In this document: positions 25,870 through 34,198 of the stretch, piece after piece
Position numbering within the stretch: the stretch's first letter is position 1
Layout: every line of letters starts with the position of its first letter
Source of the DNA: Nocardioides sp. Root682
GTDB taxonomy: Bacteria; Actinomycetota; Actinomycetes; Propionibacteriales; Nocardioidaceae
Reading direction: 5' to 3'
Assembly: GCF_001427795.1 (NCBI RefSeq)
Contig: NZ_LMHJ01000003.1
Span: 550,204 to 614,203, forward strand
Length of the DNA: 64,000 nucleotides
The notes under the pieces: generated by a model
Told to the model about the DNA's origin: nothing
What the model saw: the letters and a program-made list of their open reading frames with translations, nothing else
Database searches by the model: none
Program-made: the position numbers and the translations under genes

Positions 25870-25889
25870 GAATGACATGCGTGTCATTC
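25870..25889. promoter_or_regulatory. TetR-style inverted repeat
   Basis: Perfect inverted repeat GAATGACA-TGCG-TGTCATTC between the divergent oxidoreductase and DUF3263 genes. Spacing and symmetry suit a TetR-family dimer; no such regulator gene is in the window. Confidence 0.55.
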
Positions 25890-25940
25890 ACCCGTTAGAG
25901 TGGGTGTCCAGCAGGTCCGCCCCATCGTCGAGGAGACGCC

Positions 25941-26255
25941 ATGAACGCCGAGCGCAGCCCCCAGGGCGAAGTCGCCCACGCGGCCGTCCCCGCGGTCGAC
26001 ATCGGGGGGTTGAGCGATCGCGACGGCGCCATCCTCGAGTTCGAGCGCCAGTGGTGGAAGTACGCCGGGGCCAAGGAGAGCGCGGTCCGCGAGCAGTTCG
26101 ACATGAGCGCCACCCGCTACTACCAGGTCCTCAACGCACTCATCGACCGTCCCGAGGCACTCGCCGCCGACCCGCTCCTGGTCCGCCGCCTGCGTCGTCT
26201 GCGCTCGCAGCGCCAGCGCCAGCGTTCCGCGCGTCGCCTGGGCTTCGAGCTTTGA
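25941..26255 (+). CDS. DUF3263 protein
   Basis: A 104-residue actinobacterial protein of the DUF3263 family: LSDRDGAILEFERQWWKYAGAKESAVREQFDMS followed by ATRYYQVLNALIDRPEAL and an Arg-rich tail. The helical, helix-turn-helix-like middle (REQFDMSATRYYQVLN) suggests DNA binding, but that is inference. It is followed after one base by a LytR-C protein, an arrangement seen in many actinobacteria. Confidence 0.9.
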   Translation: MNAERSPQGEVAHAAVPAVDIGGLSDRDGAILEFERQWWKYAGAKESAVREQFDMSATRYYQVLNALIDRPEALAADPLLVRRLRRLRSQRQRQRSARRLGFEL

Positions 26256-26256
26256 C

Positions 26257-26772
26257 ATGAACAGCCACCGGACCCAGCGCGGCGCCGTCCTCCCGTCCCC
26301 GGTGGTGCTGCTCAGCATCCTGGCCGTGGCCCTGGCCGCGATCGCGTTCGTCGCCACCCGTGGCGGCGAGCCGGCCGAGCGCGACATCTCTGCCACGAAG
26401 GCCGCGGCGACACCGACCGAGACCGCGACCTCCACCGACGCCTCGGCGACCGCGACCACGCCGGTCCAGGAGAAGCCGAAGCCCAAGCCGGTGGTCCGCG
26501 CCGACCATGCTGTCGTCGTCTTCAACAACACCTCCACCAAGGGCCTCGCTGCCCGGGTCTCGGAGAAGGTCAAGGACGCCGGATGGACGGTGTCCGCGGC
26601 CGACAACTGGTACGGCACGGTTCCCGCCACGACGGTCTACTACCCCAAGGGCAAGAAGGCCGCCGCGCAGCTGCTCGCTCTCGACCTCGGCGTGGCCCGG
26701 ATCAAGCCGGCCGACTCCGACGCCGACATGAGCGCGACCAACCTGACCCTGATCCTCACGGGAGACCTCTGA
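26257..26772 (+). CDS. Membrane-anchored LytR C-terminal domain protein
   Basis: A 171-residue protein with one N-terminal transmembrane helix (VVLLSILAVALAAIAFVA), a Thr/Ala/Pro linker of about 45 residues outside the membrane, and a LytR_C domain beginning HAVVVFNNTSTKGLAARVSEKVKDAGW. LytR_C domains occur with cell-wall glycopolymer ligases and bind the wall. It follows the DUF3263 gene with one base between them, so they form an operon. Confidence 0.88.
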   Translation: MNSHRTQRGAVLPSPVVLLSILAVALAAIAFVATRGGEPAERDISATKAAATPTETATSTDASATATTPVQEKPKPKPVVRADHAVVVFNNTSTKGLAARVSEKVKDAGWTVSAADNWYGTVPATTVYYPKGKKAAAQLLALDLGVARIKPADSDADMSATNLTLILTGDL

Positions 26773-26825
26773 CACTGGCCTGATTTGGCGGCAATTCGGT
26801 TGAGAGTTCACTCACCCGACACCGG

Positions 26826-26847
26826 CCGTGATCAGGTCCGTGATCAG
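26826..26847. repeat. Direct repeat before otsB
   Basis: CCGTGATCAG occurs twice, at 26826-26835 and 26838-26847, just before the otsB start. Each copy contains the palindrome TGATCA. It may be a regulator site. Confidence 0.5.
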
Positions 26848-26855
26848 ATGGAGTC

Positions 26856-27698
26856 GTGAGGTTTCGTTCCATCGAGGGTGAACAGCGGTACGACGCGCTG
26901 CTGCGGGTCGCGCCGCGGACCGTCGTCGGACTCGACTTCGACGGCACCCTGTCGCCGATCGTGGACGACCCGGCGCAGGCCCACATCCACCCCGACGCGC
27001 CCGACGTCCTGGTCGAGCTGGCCGAGGAGGTCGCGGCGATCGCGGTCATCACCGGTCGCCCGGCTCGCCAGGCCCTGGACCTCGGCGGGCTGGAGGAGGT
27101 CGGCGACATCCTGCAGGCTGCGGGCAAGGAGCTGTTCGTCTTCGGCCAGTACGGCAACGAGCGGTGGAGCTCGGGTCGGCGCCGGATCCTGGGCGCTCGC
27201 CCACCGCGTGGTCTGGCCACCTTCGAGCGAGAGCTGCCCCGTGCCCTGCGCAGGGCCGACGCTGCTGACGCCTTCGTCGAGGACAAGGGCCTCGCGGTGG
27301 CCGTGCACACGCGGCGACTGCCCGATGCCGATGCCGCCTTCGACCGGCTGCTCCCGCCGTTGCGGGACCTGGCCCGGACCCACGGCCTGGTCCTGGAGCC
27401 GGGGCGCTCGGTGATCGAGGTCCGCTCCGCCGGCTCGCACAAGGGCATGGTCGTCCAGCGACTGGCTGCCGTCCTGGACGCCGAGGGCTTCCTCTTCGCC
27501 GGTGACGACCTCGGCGACGTCGAGGCGTTCGAGGCGCTCGACGACCTCGAGAAGCAGGGGCTGGCTGCCCTGCGCGTCTGCTCGGCCTCGCACGAGGAGA
27601 GCGCCCTGATCGGCATGTCCGACGTCGTGGTGCACGGGCCTGCCGGCGTACTCGAGCTGCTCCAGACGTTCGCCCGGGACGCTCGCGCACGTCGCTGA
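26856..27698 (+). CDS. otsB: Trehalose-6-phosphate phosphatase OtsB
   Basis: HAD-family phosphatase releasing trehalose, 280 residues, GTG start. The nucleophile motif is VVGLDFDGTLSPIVDDP (Asp about residue 28). The cap region precedes RSAGSHKGMVVQRLA, and motif IV is in FLFAGDDLGDVEAFEAL. Works on the product of OtsA at 21368-22792. A direct repeat of CCGTGATCAG precedes the start. Confidence 0.96.
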   Translation: MRFRSIEGEQRYDALLRVAPRTVVGLDFDGTLSPIVDDPAQAHIHPDAPDVLVELAEEVAAIAVITGRPARQALDLGGLEEVGDILQAAGKELFVFGQYGNERWSSGRRRILGARPPRGLATFERELPRALRRADAADAFVEDKGLAVAVHTRRLPDADAAFDRLLPPLRDLARTHGLVLEPGRSVIEVRSAGSHKGMVVQRLAAVLDAEGFLFAGDDLGDVEAFEALDDLEKQGLAALRVCSASHEESALIGMSDVVVHGPAGVLELLQTFARDARARR

Positions 27699-27776
27699 TC
27701 TCACATCGTGGATCTCCGTCTCACTAGTTGGAATCTCGATTCGGCCACGCACTCACCTCGCCCCTACGCTGTACCT

Positions 27777-27920
27777 GCTCATCCAGAGGGACTGAGGGAA
27801 CGGCCCTGAGAAGTCCCGGCAACCGCCGCGAATCCCCGTACGCACCAGTGCTTGAAGGTGCGTACGTCGCGGAAACGGTGCCAAATCCGACCGTCGCGAG
27901 AGTCGCGCGGGCAGATGAGA
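27777..27920 (+). promoter_or_regulatory. SAM riboswitch (S-box type)
   Basis: Carries the conserved S-box blocks in order: CTCATCCAGAG (start of P1), GGAACGGCCCTGAGAAGTCC, CGGCAACC, GGTGCCAAATCC and the closing GATGAG (27914-27919) pairing with CTCATC (27778-27783). TACGCT (27765-27770) places the transcription start at about 27777. The thrC ribosome site AAGGAGGA follows at once, so SAM binding probably shuts translation or transcription of thrC and the sulfur carrier gene. Confidence 0.93.
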
Positions 27921-27933
27921 AGGAGGATTTCCC

Positions 27934-29220
27934 ATGAGTGTTCTGACCGAGGCAGCTGAAGCCAGCGAACCGACGAGCAAGCCCGGACTTCGTGACGGCG
28001 CCTTCGGGCACGCCACCAACCTCGCCTGCCGCGAGTGTGGCCACAAGGTCGAGCTCGGCCCGTTCTATGCCTGTCCGGAGTGCTTCGGTCCGCTGGAGAT
28101 CACCTACGACTTCCCGGCCATCACCCGCGAGGAGATCGAGGCCGGTCCGGCCAACATCTGGCGCTACAAGGCGCTGCTGCCGGTCCCGACCGACATCGAG
28201 TCCAGCCCCAACACCGAGCCCGGCTTCACCCGGCTGATCAAGGCCGACAACCTCGGCCGCGAGCTCGGCATCACGAATCTGTGGGTGAAGGACGACTCCA
28301 CCAACCCCACCAACTCCTTCAAGGACCGCGTCGTCGCCTGCGCCCTGAGCGCGGCCCGCGAGCTCGGCGCGAAGGTCTTCGCCTGCCCCTCGACCGGCAA
28401 CCTGGCCAACGCGGTCGCCGCTGCCGGTGCGCGGGCCGGGATCAAGACGGTCGTCTTCATCCCGAGCAACCTCGAGCAGCCCAAGCAGGTCAACTCGGCG
28501 ATCTTCACCGAGAACCTCGTGGCGGTCGACGGCAACTACGACGACGTGAACAAGCTCGCCTCCGAGATCGCCGGCGAGGAGGAGGGCTGGGCGTTCGTCA
28601 ACGTCAACGTCCGTCCCTACTACGCCGAGGGCTCCAAGACGCTGGGCTACGAGATCGCCGAGCAGCTCGGCTGGCGCCTGCCCGACCAGATTGTCATCCC
28701 GGTCGCCTCCGGCTCACAGCTGACCAAGGTCGACAAGTCCCTCCAGGAGCTGATCAAGCTCGGCCTCGTCGAGGACAAGCCCTACCGGATCTTCGGTGCG
28801 CAGGCCGAGGGCTGTGGCCCGGTCGCCACGGCCTTCAAGGCGGGCGTCGACGCGATCCGTCCGGTCAAGCCGGACACGATCGCCAAGAGCCTGGCGATCG
28901 GCAACCCGGCCGACGGCATCTACGTCCTCGACATCACCCGCCGCACCGGCGGGGCGGTCGAGGAGGTCACCGACGACGAGATCCGCGCCGGGATCGTGCT
29001 GCTCGCCCGCACCGAGGGGATCTTCACCGAGACCGCCGGTGGCACCACCGTCGCCGTGACGAAGAAGCTGGTCGAGACCGGCCAGCTCGACCCGAACCTG
29101 GAGACGGTGGTCATCAACACCGGCCACGGCCTGAAGACGCTCGACGCGATCTCCGGCCAGGTCGGCCCCGCCGCCACCATTGCCCCGACCTACGCCGCCT
29201 TCAAGGCGACTGGTCTCTGA
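27934..29220 (+). CDS. thrC: Threonine synthase-like PLP enzyme under SAM control
   Basis: PLP enzyme of 428 residues in the threonine synthase family, acting on O-phosphohomoserine. It has an N-terminal zinc-ribbon (CREC and CPEC, about residues 32-52), the PLP lysine in KDDSTNPTNSFKDRVVACAL (about residue 130) and the phosphate-binding STGNLANAVAAAG. A SAM riboswitch drives it and a ThiS/MoaD-like sulfur carrier follows 28 bases later. That context is unusual for threonine synthesis and suggests a role in sulfur amino acid synthesis, for example making homocysteine from phosphohomoserine and a protein thiocarboxylate. The family call is firm; this reaction is inference. Confidence 0.9.
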   Translation: MSVLTEAAEASEPTSKPGLRDGAFGHATNLACRECGHKVELGPFYACPECFGPLEITYDFPAITREEIEAGPANIWRYKALLPVPTDIESSPNTEPGFTRLIKADNLGRELGITNLWVKDDSTNPTNSFKDRVVACALSAARELGAKVFACPSTGNLANAVAAAGARAGIKTVVFIPSNLEQPKQVNSAIFTENLVAVDGNYDDVNKLASEIAGEEEGWAFVNVNVRPYYAEGSKTLGYEIAEQLGWRLPDQIVIPVASGSQLTKVDKSLQELIKLGLVEDKPYRIFGAQAEGCGPVATAFKAGVDAIRPVKPDTIAKSLAIGNPADGIYVLDITRRTGGAVEEVTDDEIRAGIVLLARTEGIFTETAGGTTVAVTKKLVETGQLDPNLETVVINTGHGLKTLDAISGQVGPAATIAPTYAAFKATGL

Positions 29221-29248
29221 TCCCCCCACCCCCGTACAAAGGAACACC

Positions 29249-29530
29249 ATGAGCGTCAGCGTCCGGATCCCCACGATCCTCCGTACCTACACCGGCGGCG
29301 ACTCCGAGGTGAGCGCCACCGGCGCCACCGTCGCGGAGATCCTGGACGACCTCGACGGTCGCTTCGCCGGCATCAAGGGCCGGATCGTGGACGAGGACGG
29401 CAAGCTGCGCCGCTTCGTCAACGTCTACGTCAACAACGACGACGTGCGCTTCGAGCAGGACCTCGCGACGCCGACGCCGGACGGCGCCGAGGTCTCCGTG
29501 ATCCCCGCCGTCGCGGGTGGTTCGCGCTAA
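29249..29530 (+). CDS. ThiS/MoaD-family sulfur carrier protein
   Basis: A 93-residue beta-grasp protein: SVSVRIPTILRTYTGG at the start, VNVYVNNDDVRF in the middle and VSVIPAVAGGSR at the end. Carriers of this type take sulfur as a thiocarboxylate on a C-terminal Gly-Gly. Here two residues (Ser-Arg) follow the Gly-Gly, so a protease such as a Mec-type JAMM enzyme would be needed to expose it. AAAGGAA precedes the start. Co-transcribed with the SAM-regulated thrC. The last 4 bases overlap the convergent sigma factor gene. Confidence 0.88.
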   Translation: MSVSVRIPTILRTYTGGDSEVSATGATVAEILDDLDGRFAGIKGRIVDEDGKLRRFVNVYVNNDDVRFEQDLATPTPDGAEVSVIPAVAGGSR

Positions 29531-30759
29531 CCGATCTCCGCACGCCGCGCACGCAGGTGCGCGCGTTCGGCATCGTTGCGACACAGGGCGATCGCGGCGT
29601 CATACGCCTTCAGCGCCTCGGTGTGACGGCCTGACCGGAGCAGCAGCTCGGCCCGCACTGCGGGCAGTCGGTGCCCGGGCACGGCGACGCCGTCCAGTGC
29701 GGCCAGACCGGCGGCGGGGCCGTCGCGTTCGGCGATCGCCACGGCACGGTTGAGGCGAGCGACCGGCGTCGGGGCGAGCGCGAGCAGCTCGTCGTACCGC
29801 GCGACGATCCGGTCCCACGCGGTCTCCTCGGCCGATGACGCGATGGAGTGCTCGGCGGCGACCAGCGCCTGCAGGAGGTACGGCGCGGCCGGGGCGTCGG
29901 TGAGCGGCGTCAGCAACGCCACCGCCTCGAGGATCTCGTCGTGGTGCCACCGGGACCGGTCCTGGTCGGGCAGCAGCACCAGCCTGCCGTCGTCCACCCG
30001 GGCGTCGCGTCGCGAGTGCTGGAAGAGCATCAGTGCCAGCAGGGCATCGAGCTCGGAGGTGTCGACGTCGGCCGGGAGCACGGATCGCAGGACGCTCACC
30101 AGCCGGAGGGCCTCACCCGCCGGCCCGGGACGGAGCACGTCGGCGCCGGACCCGGGCGCGTAGCCGGCTGTGAACGCGAGGTAGGCGACGTCGGCGACCA
30201 CCGCGACGCGGGCCGCCAGCGCCGATGCCGGGGGGATCGTGAAGGCCGCGCCCGCCAGCTTCTTGCGTGCCCGGGTCAGGCGCGCCGCCATGGTCGCGGT
30301 CGGCACCAGGAACAGCCGGGCGATCTCCTCGGTCGGCACACCCATGACCAGCCGCAGGGTCAGCGCCGCAGCGGCCTCCCGGGACAGGCGTGGGTGGGCG
30401 CAGAGCAGCACCAGGCGCAGTCGTTCGTCGAGGAGCACGTCGCCTCCGTCCGCCATCACCTGGTGGTCGTGGTCGCCCACGCGGGCATCGACCTCGAGCA
30501 GGGGCTGCTTCGCGGCGTGGACCGACTCGGTCCGGAGCCGGTCGATGATGCGGCGTCGGGCGGTCGTCAGCAGCCAGGCCGGGGGATTGTCGGGTACGCC
30601 GTCTGTCGGCCAGCGTCGTGCCGCCGCCTCGAAGGCGTCCGCCAGCCCGTCCTCGGCGAGGTCGAGACGGCGGTGGCGCGCGACGAGCAGGGCGATCAGG
30701 CGGCCCCACTCGTCGCGCAGCAGCCGCTCGAGTGCTTCGGGAGCGGCGGGGGTGGTCAG
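29527..30759 (-). CDS. ECF42-type sigma factor with TPR-like tail
   Basis: Extracytoplasmic-function sigma factor of about 410 residues. Sigma region 2 (RLIALLVARHRRLDLAEDGLADAF and NPPAWLLTTARRRIIDRLR) lies upstream of any ATG or GTG. The frame opens at a CTG (30757-30759) that overlaps the stop of the DGPF gene as CTGA, so this is probably the true start; GTG 30480 would cut off region 2. Region 4 (ALTLRLVMGVPTEEIARLFLVP) is followed by a long helical extension typical of group ECF42. These sigma factors use DGPF proteins as partners instead of classical anti-sigmas. Confidence 0.88.
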   Translation of the reverse strand: MTTPAAPEALERLLRDEWGRLIALLVARHRRLDLAEDGLADAFEAAARRWPTDGVPDNPPAWLLTTARRRIIDRLRTESVHAAKQPLLEVDARVGDHDHQVMADGGDVLLDERLRLVLLCAHPRLSREAAAALTLRLVMGVPTEEIARLFLVPTATMAARLTRARKKLAGAAFTIPPASALAARVAVVADVAYLAFTAGYAPGSGADVLRPGPAGEALRLVSVLRSVLPADVDTSELDALLALMLFQHSRRDARVDDGRLVLLPDQDRSRWHHDEILEAVALLTPLTDAPAAPYLLQALVAAEHSIASSAEETAWDRIVARYDELLALAPTPVARLNRAVAIAERDGPAAGLAALDGVAVPGHRLPAVRAELLLRSGRHTEALKAYDAAIALCRNDAERAHLRARRAEIG

Positions 30760-31121
30760 CTGGCTGCCGAGTGGTCGACGGCGGGGCGGACCTCGACCGT
30801 GGTGGTTCCGTCGGCCAGCACGGCACAGATCTCGAGCAGGTCGTCGAGGTCGTCGCTCTGCACGGAGTAGAACCCGCCGAGCTGTTCGACGGACTCGGCG
30901 AACGGTCCGTCGGCCACGGTGATGGCGTCGTCGGCGCCGCGTCGGACGAGCTTCGCCTGGCGCGAGTGGGTCAGCTCGGCGCCGGCGGTCACGGTGTGGC
31001 CGCGCTCGGCCAGCAGGCGCGAGAACTCCTCGTGGCGGCCGAACATCGCGACCTTGTCCTCGTCGGATGCCTTTTCCCAGAGGTTCTCGTCAGCGGTCAG
31101 CAGGACGGCGTACTCGGTCAT
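30756..31121 (-). CDS. DGPF/YCII-domain protein, ECF42 partner
   Basis: A 121-residue YCII-fold protein with the diagnostic ADGPFAESVEQLGGFY motif (about residues 73-88). Such genes sit directly before ECF42 sigma factors and are their main targets. The stop overlaps the CTG start of the sigma gene by 3 bases. The upstream region has a TGTCGA-N17-CGTC element matching the ECF42 promoter type, so the pair is probably self-regulated. No enzymatic activity is assigned. Confidence 0.9.
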   Translation of the reverse strand: MTEYAVLLTADENLWEKASDEDKVAMFGRHEEFSRLLAERGHTVTAGAELTHSRQAKLVRRGADDAITVADGPFAESVEQLGGFYSVQSDDLDDLLEICAVLADGTTTVEVRPAVDHSAAS

Positions 31122-31164
31122 GGTGAATCTCCTTGTGGGCGTGGATGGAGTCTGTCACCGGGAT

Positions 31165-31191
31165 GACGGGCGAGCACCCGGTCAATCGACA
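31165..31191 (-). promoter_or_regulatory. Putative ECF42-dependent promoter
   Basis: On the complement TGTCGA (31186-31191) is followed after 17 bases by CGTC (31165-31168), resembling the ECF42 promoter consensus. It is 44-70 bases upstream of the DGPF gene start. Confidence 0.55.
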
Positions 31192-31208
31192 ACTCCGCGC
31201 AAAAAGAT

Positions 31209-32441
31209 TCAGCTGAGGTTGTGCCAGACGTACCTCGTGACGCGCACGTCGACGGCGTCCGTCCGTCCGGTGCGTCCGGGTGTACCCGTGACGCCGTTGG
31301 GGTGGCTGCTCCACAGGAGGCGGAACCGCACGGTGCCGTCCGCACGGATCCAGCGTCGCGGGATGGCGACCACCCTGCTGCGGAGGCTGACAGCCTCGTA
31401 CATGTCGATGTTGCGGACCCGACCGCTCGGGGTCACGATCTCGAAGTCGGGATCCAGCTCGTCCTGCCATCGGCCGCGGATGATCAGCAGGACCGGGCCG
31501 TCCGCCACGCGGTTGCTCGGGATCCTGACCCGGTGCGCCGTCCGGACCAGTGGCTGCTCTGGCCAATCGGTGCGGAAAGAGCGGTAGCGCAGACTGCCGT
31601 CCACGGCACGGACCCGGGCATGGCGCTGGGTCAGCGTGGCAGTGCGGGTGGCGACTGCCGTCCGGCGGTTGGTGACCTTGACGGTGGTGCGATAGCCCCA
31701 CGACAGCGTGAACGGCTGGGACATCGGACCGTAGGTCGTGATCCCGTTGTCCTGGAGCTGGAGCCGCGCCCGGTACGTTCCCGCGGGCGCCTGGACGGTG
31801 CTGCTACCGCTGGGCGCAGGAATCAGCCCGTCCCAGTGCAGCAACGGGTCGTGCTGGTCGATGGACCAGAGAACGCGGACGCCGTCGGGGCCAATCAGCT
31901 CGAACCTCGGCCAGCCCCACTCGGCAATGGTGGCATCCACCCCGTGCCGGAGCGTGATGCTGTGGGCCACCCCGGGGTAGTAGTCGTGCGGGTACAGGAC
32001 GGCAGCACTGGGGACCCAGGGGGTCAGGGGCGCTGCCGTGCTGACGTAGAGGTTCGTGGAGCTCGTGGTGGACTCCCCGCCCGTCGTCGTGGCCGTCACC
32101 GTGAAGGTGTAGGTGCCTGCGGCAAGGGTGACGCCCGTCGTCGTCGAGCTCACCGGTAGAGATGCGCGGTCCCAGGTGTGCGCACTCGCGAGCTCGGTCT
32201 CCGTCAGATCTGCCTCGGCGACCACCTGTCCGCCCGTGGAGAGGGCCCAGTGCGCGGTGTCCGCATTGGTGCCCACCTCGACGGTGGCCGAGTCCCAGTA
32301 CCCGTCGCCGTTCTCGTTGAGCAGTGGGTCGGGGGTGTAGACGACCAGCCATGGCGCTTCCAGCGCCGCCGCAGCGGGCAGGGCGCCGAGGACAGAGGCG
32401 CCCAGCGTGGCAACGCAGAGCATCAGCAGGAATCGGCGCAA
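31209..32441 (-). CDS. Secreted protein with Ig-like repeats
   Basis: A 410-residue exported protein. From TTG (32439-32441), which has GGGGGAAC just upstream, comes a signal peptide LRRFLLMLCVATLGASVLGALPAAA. It is followed by two or three beta-rich domains with Ig-like wording (TTGVTLAAGTYTFTVTATTT; STVQAPAGTYRARLQLQDNG; RTTVKVTNRRTAVATRTATL). No catalytic motif. Such domains often bind surface glycans or extend adhesins; the role here is unknown. The frame continues upstream into the acyl-CoA ligase region, but only as a shadow. Confidence 0.75.
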   Translation of the reverse strand: MRRFLLMLCVATLGASVLGALPAAAALEAPWLVVYTPDPLLNENGDGYWDSATVEVGTNADTAHWALSTGGQVVAEADLTETELASAHTWDRASLPVSSTTTGVTLAAGTYTFTVTATTTGGESTTSSTNLYVSTAAPLTPWVPSAAVLYPHDYYPGVAHSITLRHGVDATIAEWGWPRFELIGPDGVRVLWSIDQHDPLLHWDGLIPAPSGSSTVQAPAGTYRARLQLQDNGITTYGPMSQPFTLSWGYRTTVKVTNRRTAVATRTATLTQRHARVRAVDGSLRYRSFRTDWPEQPLVRTAHRVRIPSNRVADGPVLLIIRGRWQDELDPDFEIVTPSGRVRNIDMYEAVSLRSRVVAIPRRWIRADGTVRFRLLWSSHPNGVTGTPGRTGRTDAVDVRVTRYVWHNLS

Positions 32442-32548
32442 CTGTTCCCCCCGGGAAGGACGCTGGCGGCACAACGCCGGAACCAACGCCTCGATGCTAG
32501 GTGCTCGCGCTCGGCCCGTCCGGGGAAACCCGAAGTCTCGTCGGTCGG

Positions 32549-34138
32549 TCAGCCCAGCAGCTGCGCCGCCAGCAGGGCGCTCGCCGAGTAGTCGACCTTG
32601 CTGACCGGGGTGCGAGGCACCTCGTCGATGAACAGCACGGTCTTGGGCACCTTGTAGTTGGAGATCAGCGAGCGGCAGTGGTCGCGGACGTCGTCCTCGC
32701 TGATCGTCGACCCGTCCCGACGCTGCACCATCGCCGTGACCTGCTGGCCCCAGCGCTCGTGCGGGGTGCCGACGACGACGGCGTCGAAGATGTCGTCGTG
32801 CCGGAGCAGCACAGCCTCGACCTCCTCGGGGTGCACCTTCTCGCCGCCGGTGTTGATGCAGACCGAACCGCGGCCGAGCACGGTGACCGTGCCGTCCTCC
32901 TCGCGCCGCGCGAAGTCGCCGGGGATCGCCCAGCGCACGCCGTCGATCTCCTTGAACGTCGCGGCCGTCTTCACCGGGTCCTTGTAGTAGCCCAGCGGCA
33001 CCGGGCCGGAACGGCCGAGCATCCCGTCGACCCCGGGCGGGCACGGCTTGAGGTCGGTGTCGAAGACCTGCACGTGGTCGTCGACCGTGAACCGGGGTGC
33101 GCCCGCGGCGCCCTCGGTGCCGTCGTCGATGCGGGAGCCGGTCGCCCCGGACTCCGAGGCGCCGTAGGAGTCGAGGATGAAGCGGCCCGGGAGTGCCTCG
33201 CGGATCTCGGCGCGGACGCCCTCGGACAGGGGAGCGGCACCGTTGGACACGGCCGCGAGGCTGGAGAGGTCCCAGCGGTCGGGCTCGGCGAGGATCGCCT
33301 CGGCGACCGGTCGTCCCATCGCGTCGCCCAGGAAGGTCATCGAGACGACCTTCGCCTTCTCGACCAGGTCGAGGATCTTCGCCGCGTCGAACGTCGGCTC
33401 GGTGTAGAGCGCGATCGTCTGGCCGGCCACGTGCCCGTTGCCGAGGATCCACTGGCTGCCGCCGTGCATCATCGGCCCACAGGCGAGCAGCACCATCGGG
33501 TTCTCGTTCGCCTGCGCCTCGATGCCCAGCTGCTCGACCGAGTCGAGCGGGGCGCCGTAGCGCGCGGCGTTGAGGGCCGCGCGGATCAGGTCCTCGTTGC
33601 GCCAGACCACGCCCTTCGGGTTGCCGGTCGTGCCGCCGGTGTAGAGGACGTAGTGGTCGTCAGCGGAGCGGCCGGTGATCCGGCGCTCGGGTGACGCGGC
33701 GGCCAGCGCGGCGTCGTACTCCTCACCGAGGACGACGAGGTGGCGCAGGGTCGGCGTGTCCAGCTCGGCCAGCGCGTCGACGTACTCCGGCGCGATGATC
33801 GCGGCGACGCAGTCGGCGTTGTCGTAGAGGTACGCCAGCTCGTCGCGGAGGTACTTGAAGTTGATGTTGATCGGGACGGCCCGGGCCTTCAGGCAGCCGT
33901 AGAGCGCGTCGACCCACTCGATCCGGTTGGTCGCGTGGACCGCGACGTGGTCGCCCGGCTGGATGCCGAGTCCGACCAGGTGGTTGGCCAGCCGCGTCGA
34001 ACGCTCGTCGACCTCCGCGAAGCTCCACGTGCGGTCCGCCGTGAACACCGCGACGCGGTCCGGGACCGCATCCGCCATCACCTCGATGACGTCGGCGAGG
34101 TTGATCGGACGCGTGGTGATGTCTGTGGTGGGGGTCAC
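32549..34138 (-). CDS. FadD19-like acyl-CoA synthetase
   Basis: AMP-forming CoA ligase, 529 residues, GTG start. It has the P-loop YVLYTGGTTGNPKGVVWR (about residue 170), DSYGASESG, the hinge/adenylate region GVRWAIPGDFARREEDGTVTVLGRGSVCINTGGEKVHPEEVE, and the C-terminal Lys in RTPVSKVDY. Wording along the whole length is close to mycobacterial FadD19, which activates the sterol C26 side chain. A KstR-type box is 20 bases before the start, supporting sterol or steroid catabolism. No other sterol genes are in the window. Confidence 0.9.
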   Translation of the reverse strand: MTPTTDITTRPINLADVIEVMADAVPDRVAVFTADRTWSFAEVDERSTRLANHLVGLGIQPGDHVAVHATNRIEWVDALYGCLKARAVPININFKYLRDELAYLYDNADCVAAIIAPEYVDALAELDTPTLRHLVVLGEEYDAALAAASPERRITGRSADDHYVLYTGGTTGNPKGVVWRNEDLIRAALNAARYGAPLDSVEQLGIEAQANENPMVLLACGPMMHGGSQWILGNGHVAGQTIALYTEPTFDAAKILDLVEKAKVVSMTFLGDAMGRPVAEAILAEPDRWDLSSLAAVSNGAAPLSEGVRAEIREALPGRFILDSYGASESGATGSRIDDGTEGAAGAPRFTVDDHVQVFDTDLKPCPPGVDGMLGRSGPVPLGYYKDPVKTAATFKEIDGVRWAIPGDFARREEDGTVTVLGRGSVCINTGGEKVHPEEVEAVLLRHDDIFDAVVVGTPHERWGQQVTAMVQRRDGSTISEDDVRDHCRSLISNYKVPKTVLFIDEVPRTPVSKVDYSASALLAAQLLG

Positions 34139-34157
34139 ACAGCAGAGAATGCCAAAC

Positions 34158-34171
34158 TAGAACAAGTTCTC
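34158..34171. promoter_or_regulatory. KstR-like operator
   Basis: AGAAC-AA-GTTCT (34159-34170) is a perfect inverted repeat within TAGAACAAGTTCTC, fitting AACnnGTT of the KstR family. It sits between the divergent acyl-CoA ligase and OsmC genes. A similar box lies at 11527-11540. Confidence 0.65.
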
Positions 34172-34198
34172 GCTAGCGGTTCGGGAGAGAATGGCCCG

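Noticed and set aside
29527-30480. Sigma factor starting at GTG 30480
   Set aside because: It would lack sigma region 2, which is clearly encoded upstream in the same frame to the CTG at 30759.
31209-33452. A 747-codon secreted protein
   Set aside because: The first 337 codons are a shadow of the acyl-CoA ligase; the signal peptide starts at TTG 32441.
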